Origin: an uncultured Dorea sp.
GTDB taxonomy: Bacteria; Bacillota_A; Clostridia; Lachnospirales; Lachnospiraceae
Length of the DNA stretch: 28,619 nt
Assembly (NCBI GenBank): GCA_910579015.1
Contig: CAJTRO010000026.1
Coordinates: 20,954 to 49,572, forward strand
Reading direction: 5' to 3'
In this document: positions 16,601-24,929 of the stretch, piece by piece
Layout of the letters: every line of letters starts with the position of its first letter
How positions within the stretch are numbered: position 1 is the first letter of the stretch
Made by a program: the position numbers and the translations under genes
The notes under the pieces: model-generated
Databases searched by the model: none
Told to the model about the DNA's origin: nothing
What the model saw: only the letters and a program-made list of their open reading frames with translations

Positions 16601-19600
16601 TTATTGCTCAATCAATCCCCTGATACCATTTAACACATTTTTCACAACTGCAAGGGTATCTTCGCCCTTTTCCTTTTTATTTCTTCTCTTCTTCTCATAG
16701 ACGAAGCACGGACTGGCCGAATCTGTCTTAATGGATAATTCACCCCTGAATTCCTCCAGAAGCCCGGGGATCTTCGAAGTCTGTATCTTTGCCTTCTCAT
16801 ACATATTGAAGAAATAAGTATCGCCCTTCTGCTCCACCGAAGTCACATATACGTTGTGCGCCGCCGCCTTTAAGCCCGCAACATCCAGAAGCTTCTCCAC
16901 CTTCTTCGGGATATCCCCGAAACGGTCTATAAGCTCTTCTGCCATATCATCCTTCTCTTCTTCGTTCTCGATGGCGGCAATCCGCTTGTAGATATCAAGC
17001 TTCTGGTATTCATTGGGGATGTAAGAATCCGGGATATACGCGTCCATATTCAGATCCAGTGTCGTCACATAAGTCTCTTCCTCTTCCAGCTCGCCTTTCA
17101 GATGCTTGACAGCCTCGTTGAGCATCTTGCAGTACATATCGTACCCCACCGCTTCCATATGCCCGTGCTGTTCAGCGCCCAGAAGATTGCCCGCTCCCCG
17201 GATCTCAAGATCCCTCATGGCAATCTTGAATCCCGAGCCAAGATCCGTGAATTCCCGGATCGCCGCAAGCCTCTTCTCCGCGATCTCCTTAAGCATCTTA
17301 TCCCGGCGGTACAGAAGAAAAGCATAGGCCATGCGGTTCGACCGCCCTACCCGCCCTCTGAGCTGATAGAGCTGCGACAGTCCAAGCCGGTCCGCATCAT
17401 GGATGATCATGGTATTGACATTCGAGATATCAAGACCGGTCTCGATGATGGTCGTCGATACCAGCACGTCAATCTCCCCGTTGATAAATTCATACATGAT
17501 CTTCTCAAGCTGGTGCTCCCGCATCTGCCCGTGGGCAAATTCCACGGTGACCTCAGGCACAAGCTTCTGGATATGGGCCGTGATCTCCTCGATATCCTCC
17601 ACCCGGTTATATACATAGTAGACCTGTCCCTGCCTCGCACATTCCCGCTCGATGGCTTCTCTAACCATCTCATCGTTGTACTCCATGACGTAGGTCTGGA
17701 TCGGCAGACGGTCATTGGGCGCCTCCTCAAGAACGCTCATATCCCGGATCCCGATCAGGCTCATGTGGAGCGTCCTCGGGATGGGCGTGGCCGTCAGCGT
17801 CAGCACATCCACATTCTCCTTAAGCTGCTTGATCTTCTCCTTATGCTGTACGCCAAAGCGCTGTTCCTCGTCAATGATCAGAAGCCCCAGATCCTTGAAT
17901 TTCAGATCATTTCCCAGAACACGGTGCGTACCCACAACGATGTCCACAAGCCCCCTCTTTGTATCCTCCACCGTCTTCTTCTGCTGTGCCGGCGTCCGGA
18001 ATCTGCACATCAGATCCACCCGCACCGGGAAATCCTTCATACGTTGCAGGAATGTATTATAATGCTGCTGCGCCAGGATCGTGGTCGGCACCAGGTATAC
18101 CACCTGTTTGTCCTCCTGCACCGCCTTAAAAGCCGCCCGGATCGCAATCTCCGTCTTGCCATAGCCCACATCTCCGCAGACCAGCCGGTCCATGATCTTC
18201 GTGCTCTGCATGTCCCTCTTAACTGCGTCTATCGCAAGAAGCTGGTCCTCTGTCTCTTCAAACGGGAACATCTCTTCAAATTCCCGCTGCCAGATTGTAT
18301 CTTCCCCGTACACATAACCTTCCTGCCGCTGTCTCGCGGCGTAGAGCTTCACCAGATCCCTCGCGATCTCCCGTACCGCTCCCCGTACCCGGTTCTTCGT
18401 CTTGTTCCACTCCTGCGTTCCCAGGCGGTTCAGCTTCGGCTTCTTGGCGTCTGCGTTGGCATACTTCTGTATCAGATCCAGCTGCGTCGCAGGAATATAG
18501 AGATTCCCGCCCTGAGCATATGCGATCTTCATGTAATCCTTGGCGATCTTATCCACCTCGATCTTCTCGATTCCCTTATAGATCCCCAGACCGTGATTCT
18601 CATGCACCACGTAATCGCCGGGCTTTAACTCTGCAAAATCCTGGATCTTCCGCCCTTCGTAAATCTTTCTCTTTTTCTTCTTCTTTACCTTGCCAAAGAT
18701 GTCCGTCTCCGAGATCACCGTGAACTTGAGCATCGGATACTCATAGCCTTCCGCCACATAGCCGTATGCCGTCATGATCTCCCCCGGCTTCGTCTCCCGC
18801 TCCATATCGTCACTGTAATAACTGCTCAGATTATAATCCCTTAAGTCTTCCGCCAGACGCTTCGCCCTGGTCCTTGAGCCTGACAGCAGGATCACCCTGT
18901 AACCGTTCCGCTTCAGACGCTTCAGATCCTGCGTCAGCGTATCGAAGCTGCTGTTATACGGATTGACGCTCTTCGTCTGGAGACTGACACTCTCCCTCGT
19001 AAGCAGTCCCTTACAGCGCATATCCAGGGCAAAAAAACCGATACTGCAATATCCGTTCATCCTCTCCAGGATCTCCTCCGTCCCATAGAGCTTCACTTCA
19101 CCCTCAGCCATCTCATATCCGCTCTCTACCCGCTTCTTCGAGGCTTCCATGAATTCTGCTTCCACGCCCTGCCCCTTCTCCACCAGACGGACAGGCTCGT
19201 TCAAAAACAGAAGCGTCTCTTCTGCCGGAAAATAATCAAGAAAGGACACGCCCCGTTCCCCCTCCTGCGGAAATTCTGCCGCCGGACAGATCCAGATATC
19301 CTTCAGGTTCTCAACAGACCTCTGCGTCTCCACATCAAAGGTACGGATCGAATCCACCTCGTCCCCCCACAGCTCGATGCGCACCGGCATCTCCTCCGTA
19401 AGAGGATAGATATCAAGGATACCGCCTCTGACCGCGAACTGCCCGCAGCCCTCGATCTGTATCTCCCTCTCATATCCAAGCTCTGACAGGCGCCTCACCA
19501 TATCGTCCAGATCAAGCGGGCTGTCATTTGCAATATGAAGCATACGCTCTTCGATCACTTCTTTCGGAAGCAGAGAATCCATGAACGCGTCAAAGCTTGT

Positions 19601-19948
19601 GACCACCGTCACCGGTTCCCCCGTGATCACCGCCTGGATCACCTCCATCCGCTGTCTGGTCAGCTCCTTGCTGCGAAGGTCTGCCTGATAGAACAGCAGA
19701 TCCTTCGCCGGATACAGGTACGTCCGGGCATCCAGAAACCGGTACTCTTCATAGACCTGCTTGGCTTTTGACTCACTGGAACAGGCGATGACCTTATACT
19801 TCGGGCCATCGCTCATCGCATACATCATATGTGTCTTCTGGGAACTGACGCATCCGCAGATCCGTATCATTCCCGGCTCCTTCATCCTTCTCTTACAGAG
19901 CTCTTCAAACTCCGCCAGTTCCTTCAATGGCATGGTCAGGGCTTGCAT
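16601..19948 (-). CDS. mfd: Transcription-repair coupling factor Mfd
   Basis: A 1115-residue ATP-driven translocase that dislodges RNA polymerase stalled at DNA lesions and recruits UvrA. The order matches Mfd: an N-terminal UvrB-like homology region, the CarD-like RNA-polymerase interaction domain (FAELKPGDYVVHENHGLGIYKGI), then the superfamily 2 motor with Walker A GDVGYGKTE (around residue 590), DEEQ box (around 693), TATPIPRTL and the C-terminal TRCF domain. Length is normal. The ribosome site AAGGAGG lies inside the last codons of pth, three bases separating the genes, so translation is likely coupled. The pth-mfd order is conserved in Firmicutes. Confidence 0.97.
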   Translation of the reverse strand: MQALTMPLKELAEFEELCKRRMKEPGMIRICGCVSSQKTHMMYAMSDGPKYKVIACSSESKAKQVYEEYRFLDARTYLYPAKDLLFYQADLRSKELTRQRMEVIQAVITGEPVTVVTSFDAFMDSLLPKEVIEERMLHIANDSPLDLDDMVRRLSELGYEREIQIEGCGQFAVRGGILDIYPLTEEMPVRIELWGDEVDSIRTFDVETQRSVENLKDIWICPAAEFPQEGERGVSFLDYFPAEETLLFLNEPVRLVEKGQGVEAEFMEASKKRVESGYEMAEGEVKLYGTEEILERMNGYCSIGFFALDMRCKGLLTRESVSLQTKSVNPYNSSFDTLTQDLKRLKRNGYRVILLSGSRTRAKRLAEDLRDYNLSSYYSDDMERETKPGEIMTAYGYVAEGYEYPMLKFTVISETDIFGKVKKKKKRKIYEGRKIQDFAELKPGDYVVHENHGLGIYKGIEKIEVDKIAKDYMKIAYAQGGNLYIPATQLDLIQKYANADAKKPKLNRLGTQEWNKTKNRVRGAVREIARDLVKLYAARQRQEGYVYGEDTIWQREFEEMFPFEETEDQLLAIDAVKRDMQSTKIMDRLVCGDVGYGKTEIAIRAAFKAVQEDKQVVYLVPTTILAQQHYNTFLQRMKDFPVRVDLMCRFRTPAQQKKTVEDTKRGLVDIVVGTHRVLGNDLKFKDLGLLIIDEEQRFGVQHKEKIKQLKENVDVLTLTATPIPRTLHMSLIGIRDMSVLEEAPNDRLPIQTYVMEYNDEMVREAIERECARQGQVYYVYNRVEDIEEITAHIQKLVPEVTVEFAHGQMREHQLEKIMYEFINGEIDVLVSTTIIETGLDISNVNTMIIHDADRLGLSQLYQLRGRVGRSNRMAYAFLLYRRDKMLKEIAEKRLAAIREFTDLGSGFKIAMRDLEIRGAGNLLGAEQHGHMEAVGYDMYCKMLNEAVKHLKGELEEEETYVTTLDLNMDAYIPDSYIPNEYQKLDIYKRIAAIENEEEKDDMAEELIDRFGDIPKKVEKLLDVAGLKAAAHNVYVTSVEQKGDTYFFNMYEKAKIQTSKIPGLLEEFRGELSIKTDSASPCFVYEKKRRNKKEKGEDTLAVVKNVLNGIRGLIEQ

Positions 19949-19951
19949 ATC

Positions 19952-20536
19952 TTATGCCTCCTTCGGCTTTACTTTCCTGTTATATTCATTCATGGCCGGA
20001 TCTATCCCATCGCTTAAGATCATCTCAACGGCGCGCACGGCCCTCTCATATCCTTCCTCCATGAGCTCCCGCTCGGCTTTGGAAAAATGCCCCAGCACGT
20101 AATCTGCGAGGTCGTACTGCTTCGGCTTCTCTCCCACTCCCACCTTGATCCTCGGGAACACATCGGTCCCAAGTTCTGCAATGATGCTCTTGATCCCGTT
20201 ATGGCCTCCTGCACTTCCCTTCTTGCGGATGCGCAGCTGTCCCACATCCAGGCTCACGTCGTCGTAGATGATAAGAAGCTCGGTTTCCTCATCAATCTTA
20301 TAGTAATCAGCAAGCCCTCTCACACTCTCTCCGCTCAGGTTCATATACGTCTGGGGCTTTGCAAGGATCACCTTCCTGCCCGCGATCATCCCCTTGCCGA
20401 TGAACGCCCGGTTCTTCCTGTAGTCTACAGAAATATTATATTTGTCCGCAAGGGCATCTATGACATCAAACCCCGCATTATGTCTGGTTCCTTCATATTG
20501 TAAGGTCGGATTCCCAAGACCTGCTATTATCAACAT
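19952..20536 (-). CDS. pth: Peptidyl-tRNA hydrolase
   Basis: The enzyme frees tRNA from peptidyl-tRNAs dropped during translation. The 194-residue protein has the normal family size. The catalytic His is in RHNAGF (His19), with Asn9 in GLGNP, and the conserved YDDVSL (around 91-96) and GSAGGHNGIKSI segments are present. It leads a three-gene operon (pth-mfd-foldase) whose promoter lies 81-109 bases upstream. The C-terminus (NRKVKPKEA) contains the ribosome site of mfd. Confidence 0.97.
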   Translation of the reverse strand: MLIIAGLGNPTLQYEGTRHNAGFDVIDALADKYNISVDYRKNRAFIGKGMIAGRKVILAKPQTYMNLSGESVRGLADYYKIDEETELLIIYDDVSLDVGQLRIRKKGSAGGHNGIKSIIAELGTDVFPRIKVGVGEKPKQYDLADYVLGHFSKAERELMEEGYERAVRAVEMILSDGIDPAMNEYNRKVKPKEA

Positions 20537-20616
20537 CTCTCTTCACCTCTCCCATATGCATTCTGTCCGCATGATAAAACGGCCGCACTCTTTAAAAAGC
20601 ATACTCGTCGGAATGT

Positions 20617-20645
20617 ATTATACTAGCCGTCAGCCGATTTGTCAC
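20617..20645 (-). promoter_or_regulatory. Sigma-A-type promoter of the pth operon
   Basis: GTGACA (20645-20640) and TATAAT (20622-20617) are spaced by 17 bases, with only one mismatch to consensus. The leader to pth is about 75 bases. Confidence 0.75.
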
Positions 20646-20726
20646 GTAAAAGACATGAATATTTTTACCAGTTTTCTCATACATTATAGAAAGTAAATAT
20701 ATCATACTCAACACAGGGGGTTTTTT

Positions 20727-21161
20727 ATGAGTTCCAGAACAAAAATCGTTGTATTGCATATGAAGGAGATCATCTATACGGCTGTATTCGCCGTACTGGC
20801 AATTGTATTAATCCTGCTGCTTATGTTCATGTTCCTTCCCAAGAATAAAGAATCCAGAACCAATGAAGAAAAATATATGCCGGGAGTTTACACTTCCACA
20901 GTCACTCTGAACAATACTGCGCTGGAGGTGGAGGTAACCGTGGACGAAGCCCGCATCAACTCCATCCGCTTCTCCAACCTGGATGAGACCGTGGCGGCCA
21001 TGTTTCCGCTCATCCAGCCGGCGATCGAGGATATCGCGGAGCAGGTATACAAGAACCAGTCTCTGGAAAATATACAGTATTCCGAAGACAATCCCTATAC
21101 CTCCCAGATCATCATCACCGCAATCGAGGATGCACTCAAAAAAGCCGAAACTACCCGGTAG
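20727..21161 (+). CDS. Membrane-anchored FMN-binding-domain-like protein
   Basis: A 144-residue protein with one N-terminal membrane helix (about residues 14-36) and an extracytoplasmic domain (about 50-142). The domain follows the FMN_bind pattern: PGVYTSTVTLNNTALEVEV, a central helix, and a C-terminal YTSQIIITAIEDALKKA. In flavinylated members the last block reads SGAT-x-TS, where the Thr carries FMN; here it reads EDNPYTS, so the Thr is replaced by Pro and covalent flavinylation is unlikely. It begins after an AGGGGG site and ends in a terminator. It stands alone, divergent from pth. Function unknown; the domain assignment is by pattern, not search. Confidence 0.7.
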   Translation: MSSRTKIVVLHMKEIIYTAVFAVLAIVLILLLMFMFLPKNKESRTNEEKYMPGVYTSTVTLNNTALEVEVTVDEARINSIRFSNLDETVAAMFPLIQPAIEDIAEQVYKNQSLENIQYSEDNPYTSQIIITAIEDALKKAETTR

Positions 21162-21175
21162 TTACGGCTTTTTGC
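21138..21175. terminator. Bidirectional terminator between convergent genes
   Basis: Stem AAAAAGCCG-A-AACTAC / GTAGTT-A-CGGCTTTTT, with T runs on both strands (five T's on plus, six on minus). It overlaps the last codons of the FMN-binding-like gene and also serves the minus-strand gene ending at 21198. Confidence 0.75.
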
Positions 21176-21197
21176 ATGAGTTCCCCGTCAGGCGTCA

Positions 21198-21461
21198 TTA
21201 CCCTTCCACGATCAGATATCTTCCTCCCGGAAGCGCGAACACCTCGGACGCCTCTTCAATCTCCTCGTCAGACATTCCGTCCACATCGAGACCTTCTTCC
21301 TGCAAAAATTCCTTCACCTCTTCGATGCTGTCCACAACAGCGGCCATACAATCCTCCAAGAATGCTTCCGCTTCCTCCAGTGTCTCTGCCACCGGCTCAT
21401 CAAACAACTGTGCCTGATTCTTTATAAAGGTCTTCAGGCAATCTTCATCATACTCATACAT
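21198..21461 (-). CDS. Small acidic hypothetical protein
   Basis: An 87-residue, strongly acidic protein, predicted mostly helical, with a conserved-looking C-terminus (SDEEIEEASEVFALPGGRYLIVEG). There is no membrane segment, signal or metal motif; only two cysteines are present (8 and 38). I do not recognise a named family. The start has AGGGAGG upstream, and it follows the HAD phosphatase by 15 bases, so the two are cotranscribed and end at the shared bidirectional terminator. The good ribosome site and neat operon position support a real gene. Confidence 0.75.
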   Translation of the reverse strand: MYEYDEDCLKTFIKNQAQLFDEPVAETLEEAEAFLEDCMAAVVDSIEEVKEFLQEEGLDVDGMSDEEIEEASEVFALPGGRYLIVEG

Positions 21462-21476
21462 CTTCCTGGTCCTCCC

Positions 21477-22145
21477 TTATTGGTCTTCATCTCTTCTCTG
21501 TACGGACTGCAAAAGCTCCTGTGGACGGCTGATGATCGTATCAGCTCCCGCAGCCTCAAGTACCTCCCTGCTTCTGAACCCCCATGCCGCGCTTATCGTT
21601 CGTACTCCCGCGTTCCTTCCTGTCTGGATATCTACCTCTGAATCTCCAACATACAGGCACTCTTCCTTCGCCGCCTTAAGCTTCTCAAGCAGCCGGTACA
21701 CCCCTTCCGGGGACGGTTTCCTCGGAATCCCTTCCTGCTGTCCCTGAACATAATCGAACATGTCTTCGCCGAATATCTCGCGGACCACCTTCACCGTCTG
21801 CCTGTGGGGCTTATTGGACAGAACCGCAAGCCTGATCTGCCTCTTTCTCAACTCCTCAAGCATATCGGTTATTCCTTCATAGGGTGTTACATGATATGTA
21901 CAGTTAGCGTCAAATATGCGTCCGTATCTCTCCATCCCCTCGCCAATCCTTCCAAGGTCAGCTTCTCCCGCCGCTTCAAGCGACCGCTCCATCAATACCC
22001 TGGCGCCGCTGCCTACGAAGCTTCTGCACTCATCCGCCGTAATGACGGGAAGTCCCATCTCCTTCAAGGTCTCTGTCACGGAATAGGTCAGTGATTCCAG
22101 CGTATCGGTCAGGGTTCCATCCAAGTCAAATATACATGCCTTCAT
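21477..22145 (-). CDS. HAD-family phosphatase (phosphoglycolate phosphatase-like)
   Basis: A 222-residue HAD hydrolase with a C1-type cap. Motif I is FDLDGTLTDT with Asp7 and Asp9, motif II is LSNKPH, and motifs III/IV are KPSPE and VGDSEVDIQTGRNAG. It groups with Gph/PpaX-like enzymes, which act on phosphoglycolate or pyrophosphate; the substrate here cannot be fixed. The start at 22145 (MKACIF) is chosen because the upstream in-frame ATG overlaps the GGAGG ribosome site. It has its own promoter and precedes the small acidic gene. Confidence 0.9.
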   Translation of the reverse strand: MKACIFDLDGTLTDTLESLTYSVTETLKEMGLPVITADECRSFVGSGARVLMERSLEAAGEADLGRIGEGMERYGRIFDANCTYHVTPYEGITDMLEELRKRQIRLAVLSNKPHRQTVKVVREIFGEDMFDYVQGQQEGIPRKPSPEGVYRLLEKLKAAKEECLYVGDSEVDIQTGRNAGVRTISAAWGFRSREVLEAAGADTIISRPQELLQSVQRRDEDQ

Positions 22146-22169
22146 AGTGTAAATATCCTCCATGCATTA

Positions 22170-22198
22170 ATCATAGTATAGACATGAGAAAAATGCAA
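22170..22198 (-). promoter_or_regulatory. Promoter for the HAD phosphatase gene
   Basis: TTGCAT (22198-22193) and TATGAT (22175-22170) with a 17-base spacer, about 25 bases upstream of the start codon. Confidence 0.55.
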
Positions 22199-22234
22199 GT
22201 ATGAGTATGACTTCATCGCTGAATAATTCAATTT

Positions 22235-22275
22235 CCCCTCCCGAAAAGACGGCTGATGTCTGCTTAAGGGAGGGG
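22235..22275. repeat. GC-rich inverted repeat after sigG
   Basis: CCCCTCCC (22235-22242) pairs with GGGAGGGG (22268-22275), with an inner AGAC/GTCT pair. There is no T tract, so it is not a canonical terminator, though its place downstream of sigG would suit one. Confidence 0.5.
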
Positions 22276-22335
22276 CTGTTTAAACGGTCTGTATTCTGGA
22301 GATGGATTTTTGTTTCCAGGTCTCCGTAAGAAATA

Positions 22336-23112
22336 TCATGAAAGATACTGGCGCATCACCCGGAGGGCGTTCTTCTCAAGGCGGCTGACCTGGGCCTGGG
22401 ATATCCGGATCTGCTCGGCCACCTCCATCTGTGTCTTTCCTTCGAAGAAGCGGAGCCTTATGATATAGCGTTCCCGCTCTCCCAGATGCTCCATAGCCGC
22501 CTCAAGAGACAGATCCTCTACCCATTTTTCTTCCTTGTTCTTGGTGTCGCTGATCTGGTCCATCACATAGAGGGCGTCGCCTCCGTCGTTGTAGACAGGC
22601 TCCTGGAGGCTCATGGGAACCTGGATCGCATCCAGGGCATAGACGATATCTTCCTTGGAGATCCCGATCTCTTCCGCAATCTCCTGGACGGTCGGCTCTT
22701 TCAGGTTCCGTTTCACATAATTTTCCTTTGCATAGATTGCTTTATATGCCGTATCACGCAGAGAACGGCTGACGCGGATGGAATTATTGTCCCGCATGTA
22801 CCGCCTGATCTCGCCGATGATCATAGGTACGGCGTAAGTAGAAAACTTTACATCCAGTTCCGTATTAAAATTATTGATCGCCTTGATAAGTCCGATGCAT
22901 CCTATCTGAAACAGATCGTCCGGATTCTCATTACTTCCCCCGAAACGCTTGATCACGCTTAACACAAGCCGGAGGTTCCCCTTGATATATTCTTCCTTCG
23001 CCTCAGAGTCGCCCGCCTTGATGCGCTTGATCAGCGCTTCTTTTTCCTCTTCATTAAGGACCGGGAGCTTGGCCGTATTCACTCCGCATATTTCTACTTT
23101 TCCCTGTGCCAT
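22336..23112 (-). CDS. sigG: Sporulation sigma factor SigG
   Basis: Sigma-G directs late forespore transcription. The 258-residue protein begins with the SigG-specific KVEICGVNTAKLPVL and contains sigma-70 region 2 (DDLFQIGCIGLIKAINNF, KFSTYAVPMIIGEIRRYMRDN), region 3 (EPTVQEIAEEIGIS) and region 4 (GKTQMEVAEQIRISQAQVSRLE). This matches SigG better than SigF or SigB. The ribosome site is GTAGGAGGGC. In many Clostridia sigG lies right behind spoIIGA-sigE; here it stands alone, downstream of a GHKL kinase and followed by a HAD gene. Confidence 0.96.
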   Translation of the reverse strand: MAQGKVEICGVNTAKLPVLNEEEKEALIKRIKAGDSEAKEEYIKGNLRLVLSVIKRFGGSNENPDDLFQIGCIGLIKAINNFNTELDVKFSTYAVPMIIGEIRRYMRDNNSIRVSRSLRDTAYKAIYAKENYVKRNLKEPTVQEIAEEIGISKEDIVYALDAIQVPMSLQEPVYNDGGDALYVMDQISDTKNKEEKWVEDLSLEAAMEHLGERERYIIRLRFFEGKTQMEVAEQIRISQAQVSRLEKNALRVMRQYLS

Positions 23113-23252
23113 AATCGAAAGCCCTCCTACTAGATGAATGATATAGTAGAATGATTCTCAATTCACAGAAGGTGTATTCGCGAAACGAAAAAATAAAAAA
23201 AGTTTTAGTCCTTGACAAATTCCACATAGAATGCAGTACAGCCCGGTAAATA

Positions 23253-24572
23253 TTACTTACCTGTGATATCAAAAAATACAATATTTACCGCAAAGCTTCC
23301 CTCATCCGCCTCAAACTGGATATCTCCCCCATAACGCGTCACGATCCTCACCACACTCTTCATGCCCAGTCCGTGCAAAGTTCCTTTCTTCTTCGTCGTA
23401 ATAAATTCTCCGTTCTTTATGACCGGCACTTTCGCTGTCCTGTTGGAGATTCGTATAAACTGCATATCACCCTGCTTCTGAAGTTCCACCCGGATCCATC
23501 GTCCCTCCTCTTCCACGTGCTCCTGCGCTTCTATGGCATTATCCAGAAGATTGCTGAATATCGAACAGGTATCCGTATCCTTAAGCGTAAGACAGAAGGC
23601 AGGATCAACCTCCAACTCCATCCGTATTCCCTGCGCCTGTGCCTCTTCAAGCTTCTGGTTCAGGATCAGATCCAAAAGCTGCGACTTCGACCAGATCTCC
23701 TTTTCCAGTCTTAAGACAGGTTCTTCCAGTTCGCTTAGATATTCCCTGATCCTCTGGATATCCATTTCCCTGGAATAACCCTTTAGAATATGCAGATGAT
23801 GTTTCATGTCGTGCATGTGCTCCCGGCTCTCCTTCATAAGCTCCTGTATCTGCCGGTAACGCTCCATGAGCATCTCATCCCGAAGCTGCATGGCTTCCCA
23901 CTCCTTACCTACCATGATGTTCTTAAGCAGGATACTGCCGACCACAAGGATCAGCACGACGATCATCACCAGAGCCATGATGATACCCGTGTTCTGCGCA
24001 GAAGCAGCCTTCCCCAGTGCTTCCTTGAGGATCCTGTCGCAGCTTAGGAGAAACACCATGACGCCTGCACTGATCCCGGCCAGCAGCATCCAGTATTCCA
24101 GGATTGTCTGCCGAATCTGCCATGCCCGTCTTCGTACTGCCAGATAAAGAAGAAATATACAGCCTCTGCTGAATACATAGACCAACAGCTTTCTGCCCGA
24201 TACCGGGAAGAACACCGATACGGTAAATGATTCCTCCATTACATACAGCAATGCAAAGGCACACAACTCATCTAACAGCGCAGTCAGTGAAAAATACAGA
24301 CAGACTACGGTACAGCCAATCTGTTTCTTCCAGGCAGAATGTAAAAGCAAAGCTGCGCACACACAGCCAGACAGCACGAGAATGACTGGATATGCAAGCA
24401 GAAAATAGCCTCTTTGTCTGGCGGCAAATACCCCGAGAAACAGAGCCGTCAATGTATATACAACTTTTTCTGCTGTCCGGACATCCTCTCTGTCACCCCA
24501 GCATAATCCCACATATTGATAACATAACACAACCTCAAACACACAACACATAACCAACAGAATCCTTGTCAT
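23253..24572 (-). CDS. GHKL sensor histidine kinase with multi-helix membrane domain
   Basis: A 439-residue kinase of the AgrC/ComD-like type. About six hydrophobic segments fill residues 4-220. A coiled linker leads to the H box EHMHDMKHHLHIL (His254 likely phosphorylated), an N box (FSNLLDNAIEAQ) and a G box with KKGTLHGLGMKSV. The membrane layout suggests sensing of a peptide or membrane-associated signal. Its cognate regulator would normally lie next to it, but only a 43-codon LytTR stub is found upstream. The start has GAGGGTGAG close by. The gene ends about 140 bases before sigG without a clear terminator. Confidence 0.9.
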   Translation of the reverse strand: MTRILLVMCCVFEVVLCYQYVGLCWGDREDVRTAEKVVYTLTALFLGVFAARQRGYFLLAYPVILVLSGCVCAALLLHSAWKKQIGCTVVCLYFSLTALLDELCAFALLYVMEESFTVSVFFPVSGRKLLVYVFSRGCIFLLYLAVRRRAWQIRQTILEYWMLLAGISAGVMVFLLSCDRILKEALGKAASAQNTGIIMALVMIVVLILVVGSILLKNIMVGKEWEAMQLRDEMLMERYRQIQELMKESREHMHDMKHHLHILKGYSREMDIQRIREYLSELEEPVLRLEKEIWSKSQLLDLILNQKLEEAQAQGIRMELEVDPAFCLTLKDTDTCSIFSNLLDNAIEAQEHVEEEGRWIRVELQKQGDMQFIRISNRTAKVPVIKNGEFITTKKKGTLHGLGMKSVVRIVTRYGGDIQFEADEGSFAVNIVFFDITGK

Positions 24573-24605
24573 CTCACCCTCACAATCCCGGCAGTCTCTA
24601 AAGCC

Positions 24606-24737
24606 CTACAGCCTGTCCCGGTTCAGATTAATGGTCCGCTTCACCTGCGGCAGCATCCTTCTGCTTATGGGGAGCATATCCCCATTATCCATATAAGCCG
24701 TATTGGCGCTGATCCGTTTCAGATGGCGGGCATTCAT
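24606..24737 (-). pseudogene. Remnant of a LytTR response regulator (C-terminal stub)
   Basis: A 43-codon reading frame encodes the final part of a LytTR DNA-binding domain: NARHLKRISANTAYMDNG, then LPISRRMLPQVKRT. In intact regulators this follows the CHRS-x-IVN segment. The receiver domain and most of the LytTR domain are absent, and the upstream frame closes at a stop about 36 bases before. It ends 34 bases before the GHKL kinase start, where an intact regulator would be expected. An extended -10 TATGCTATACT (about 24773-24783) precedes it. It could be expressed as a short peptide, but decay of a former regulator is the simplest reading. Confidence 0.7.
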
Positions 24738-24862
24738 ATGTCCGTCTCCCCATTTTCTTCCTTTCTAAAAACAGTATAGCATAGATTCCTTTCACCTGTT
24801 CTGCCATTTACATCCAGATTCCCCGCCGTTTGCGCTCAACATGTAGTTTTGCTCAAAGTATA

Positions 24863-24871
24863 TGATATACT
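24863..24871 (+). promoter_or_regulatory. Extended -10 promoter for the solute-binding protein
   Basis: TGATATACT (TG at 24863-24864, TATACT at 24866-24871) lies about 59 bases upstream of the start codon. The -35 is poor. The surrounding 24738-24929 gap holds this element, the oppositely directed extended -10 of the LytTR stub, and nothing else I can name. Confidence 0.45.
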
Positions 24872-24929
24872 GTAAACAGATACAGAAGCAATCATCTTAA
24901 AACAATATAAGAAAGGAGACAGGAACACT

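Noticed and set aside
17102..18628. 508-codon open frame on the plus strand
   Set aside because: It lies wholly antisense to mfd, has a His/Leu/Arg-rich shadow composition and no ribosome site; mfd is certain.
23113..23200. Possible sigma-G/F promoter upstream of sigG (GAATA ... CATTCTA)
   Set aside because: The two boxes are 21 bases apart, longer than the usual ~18, so I cannot support it.
24751..24753. 18-codon frame from the ATG at 24753 after AAGGAAG
   Set aside because: Very short, out of frame with the LytTR stub and with no recognisable content.
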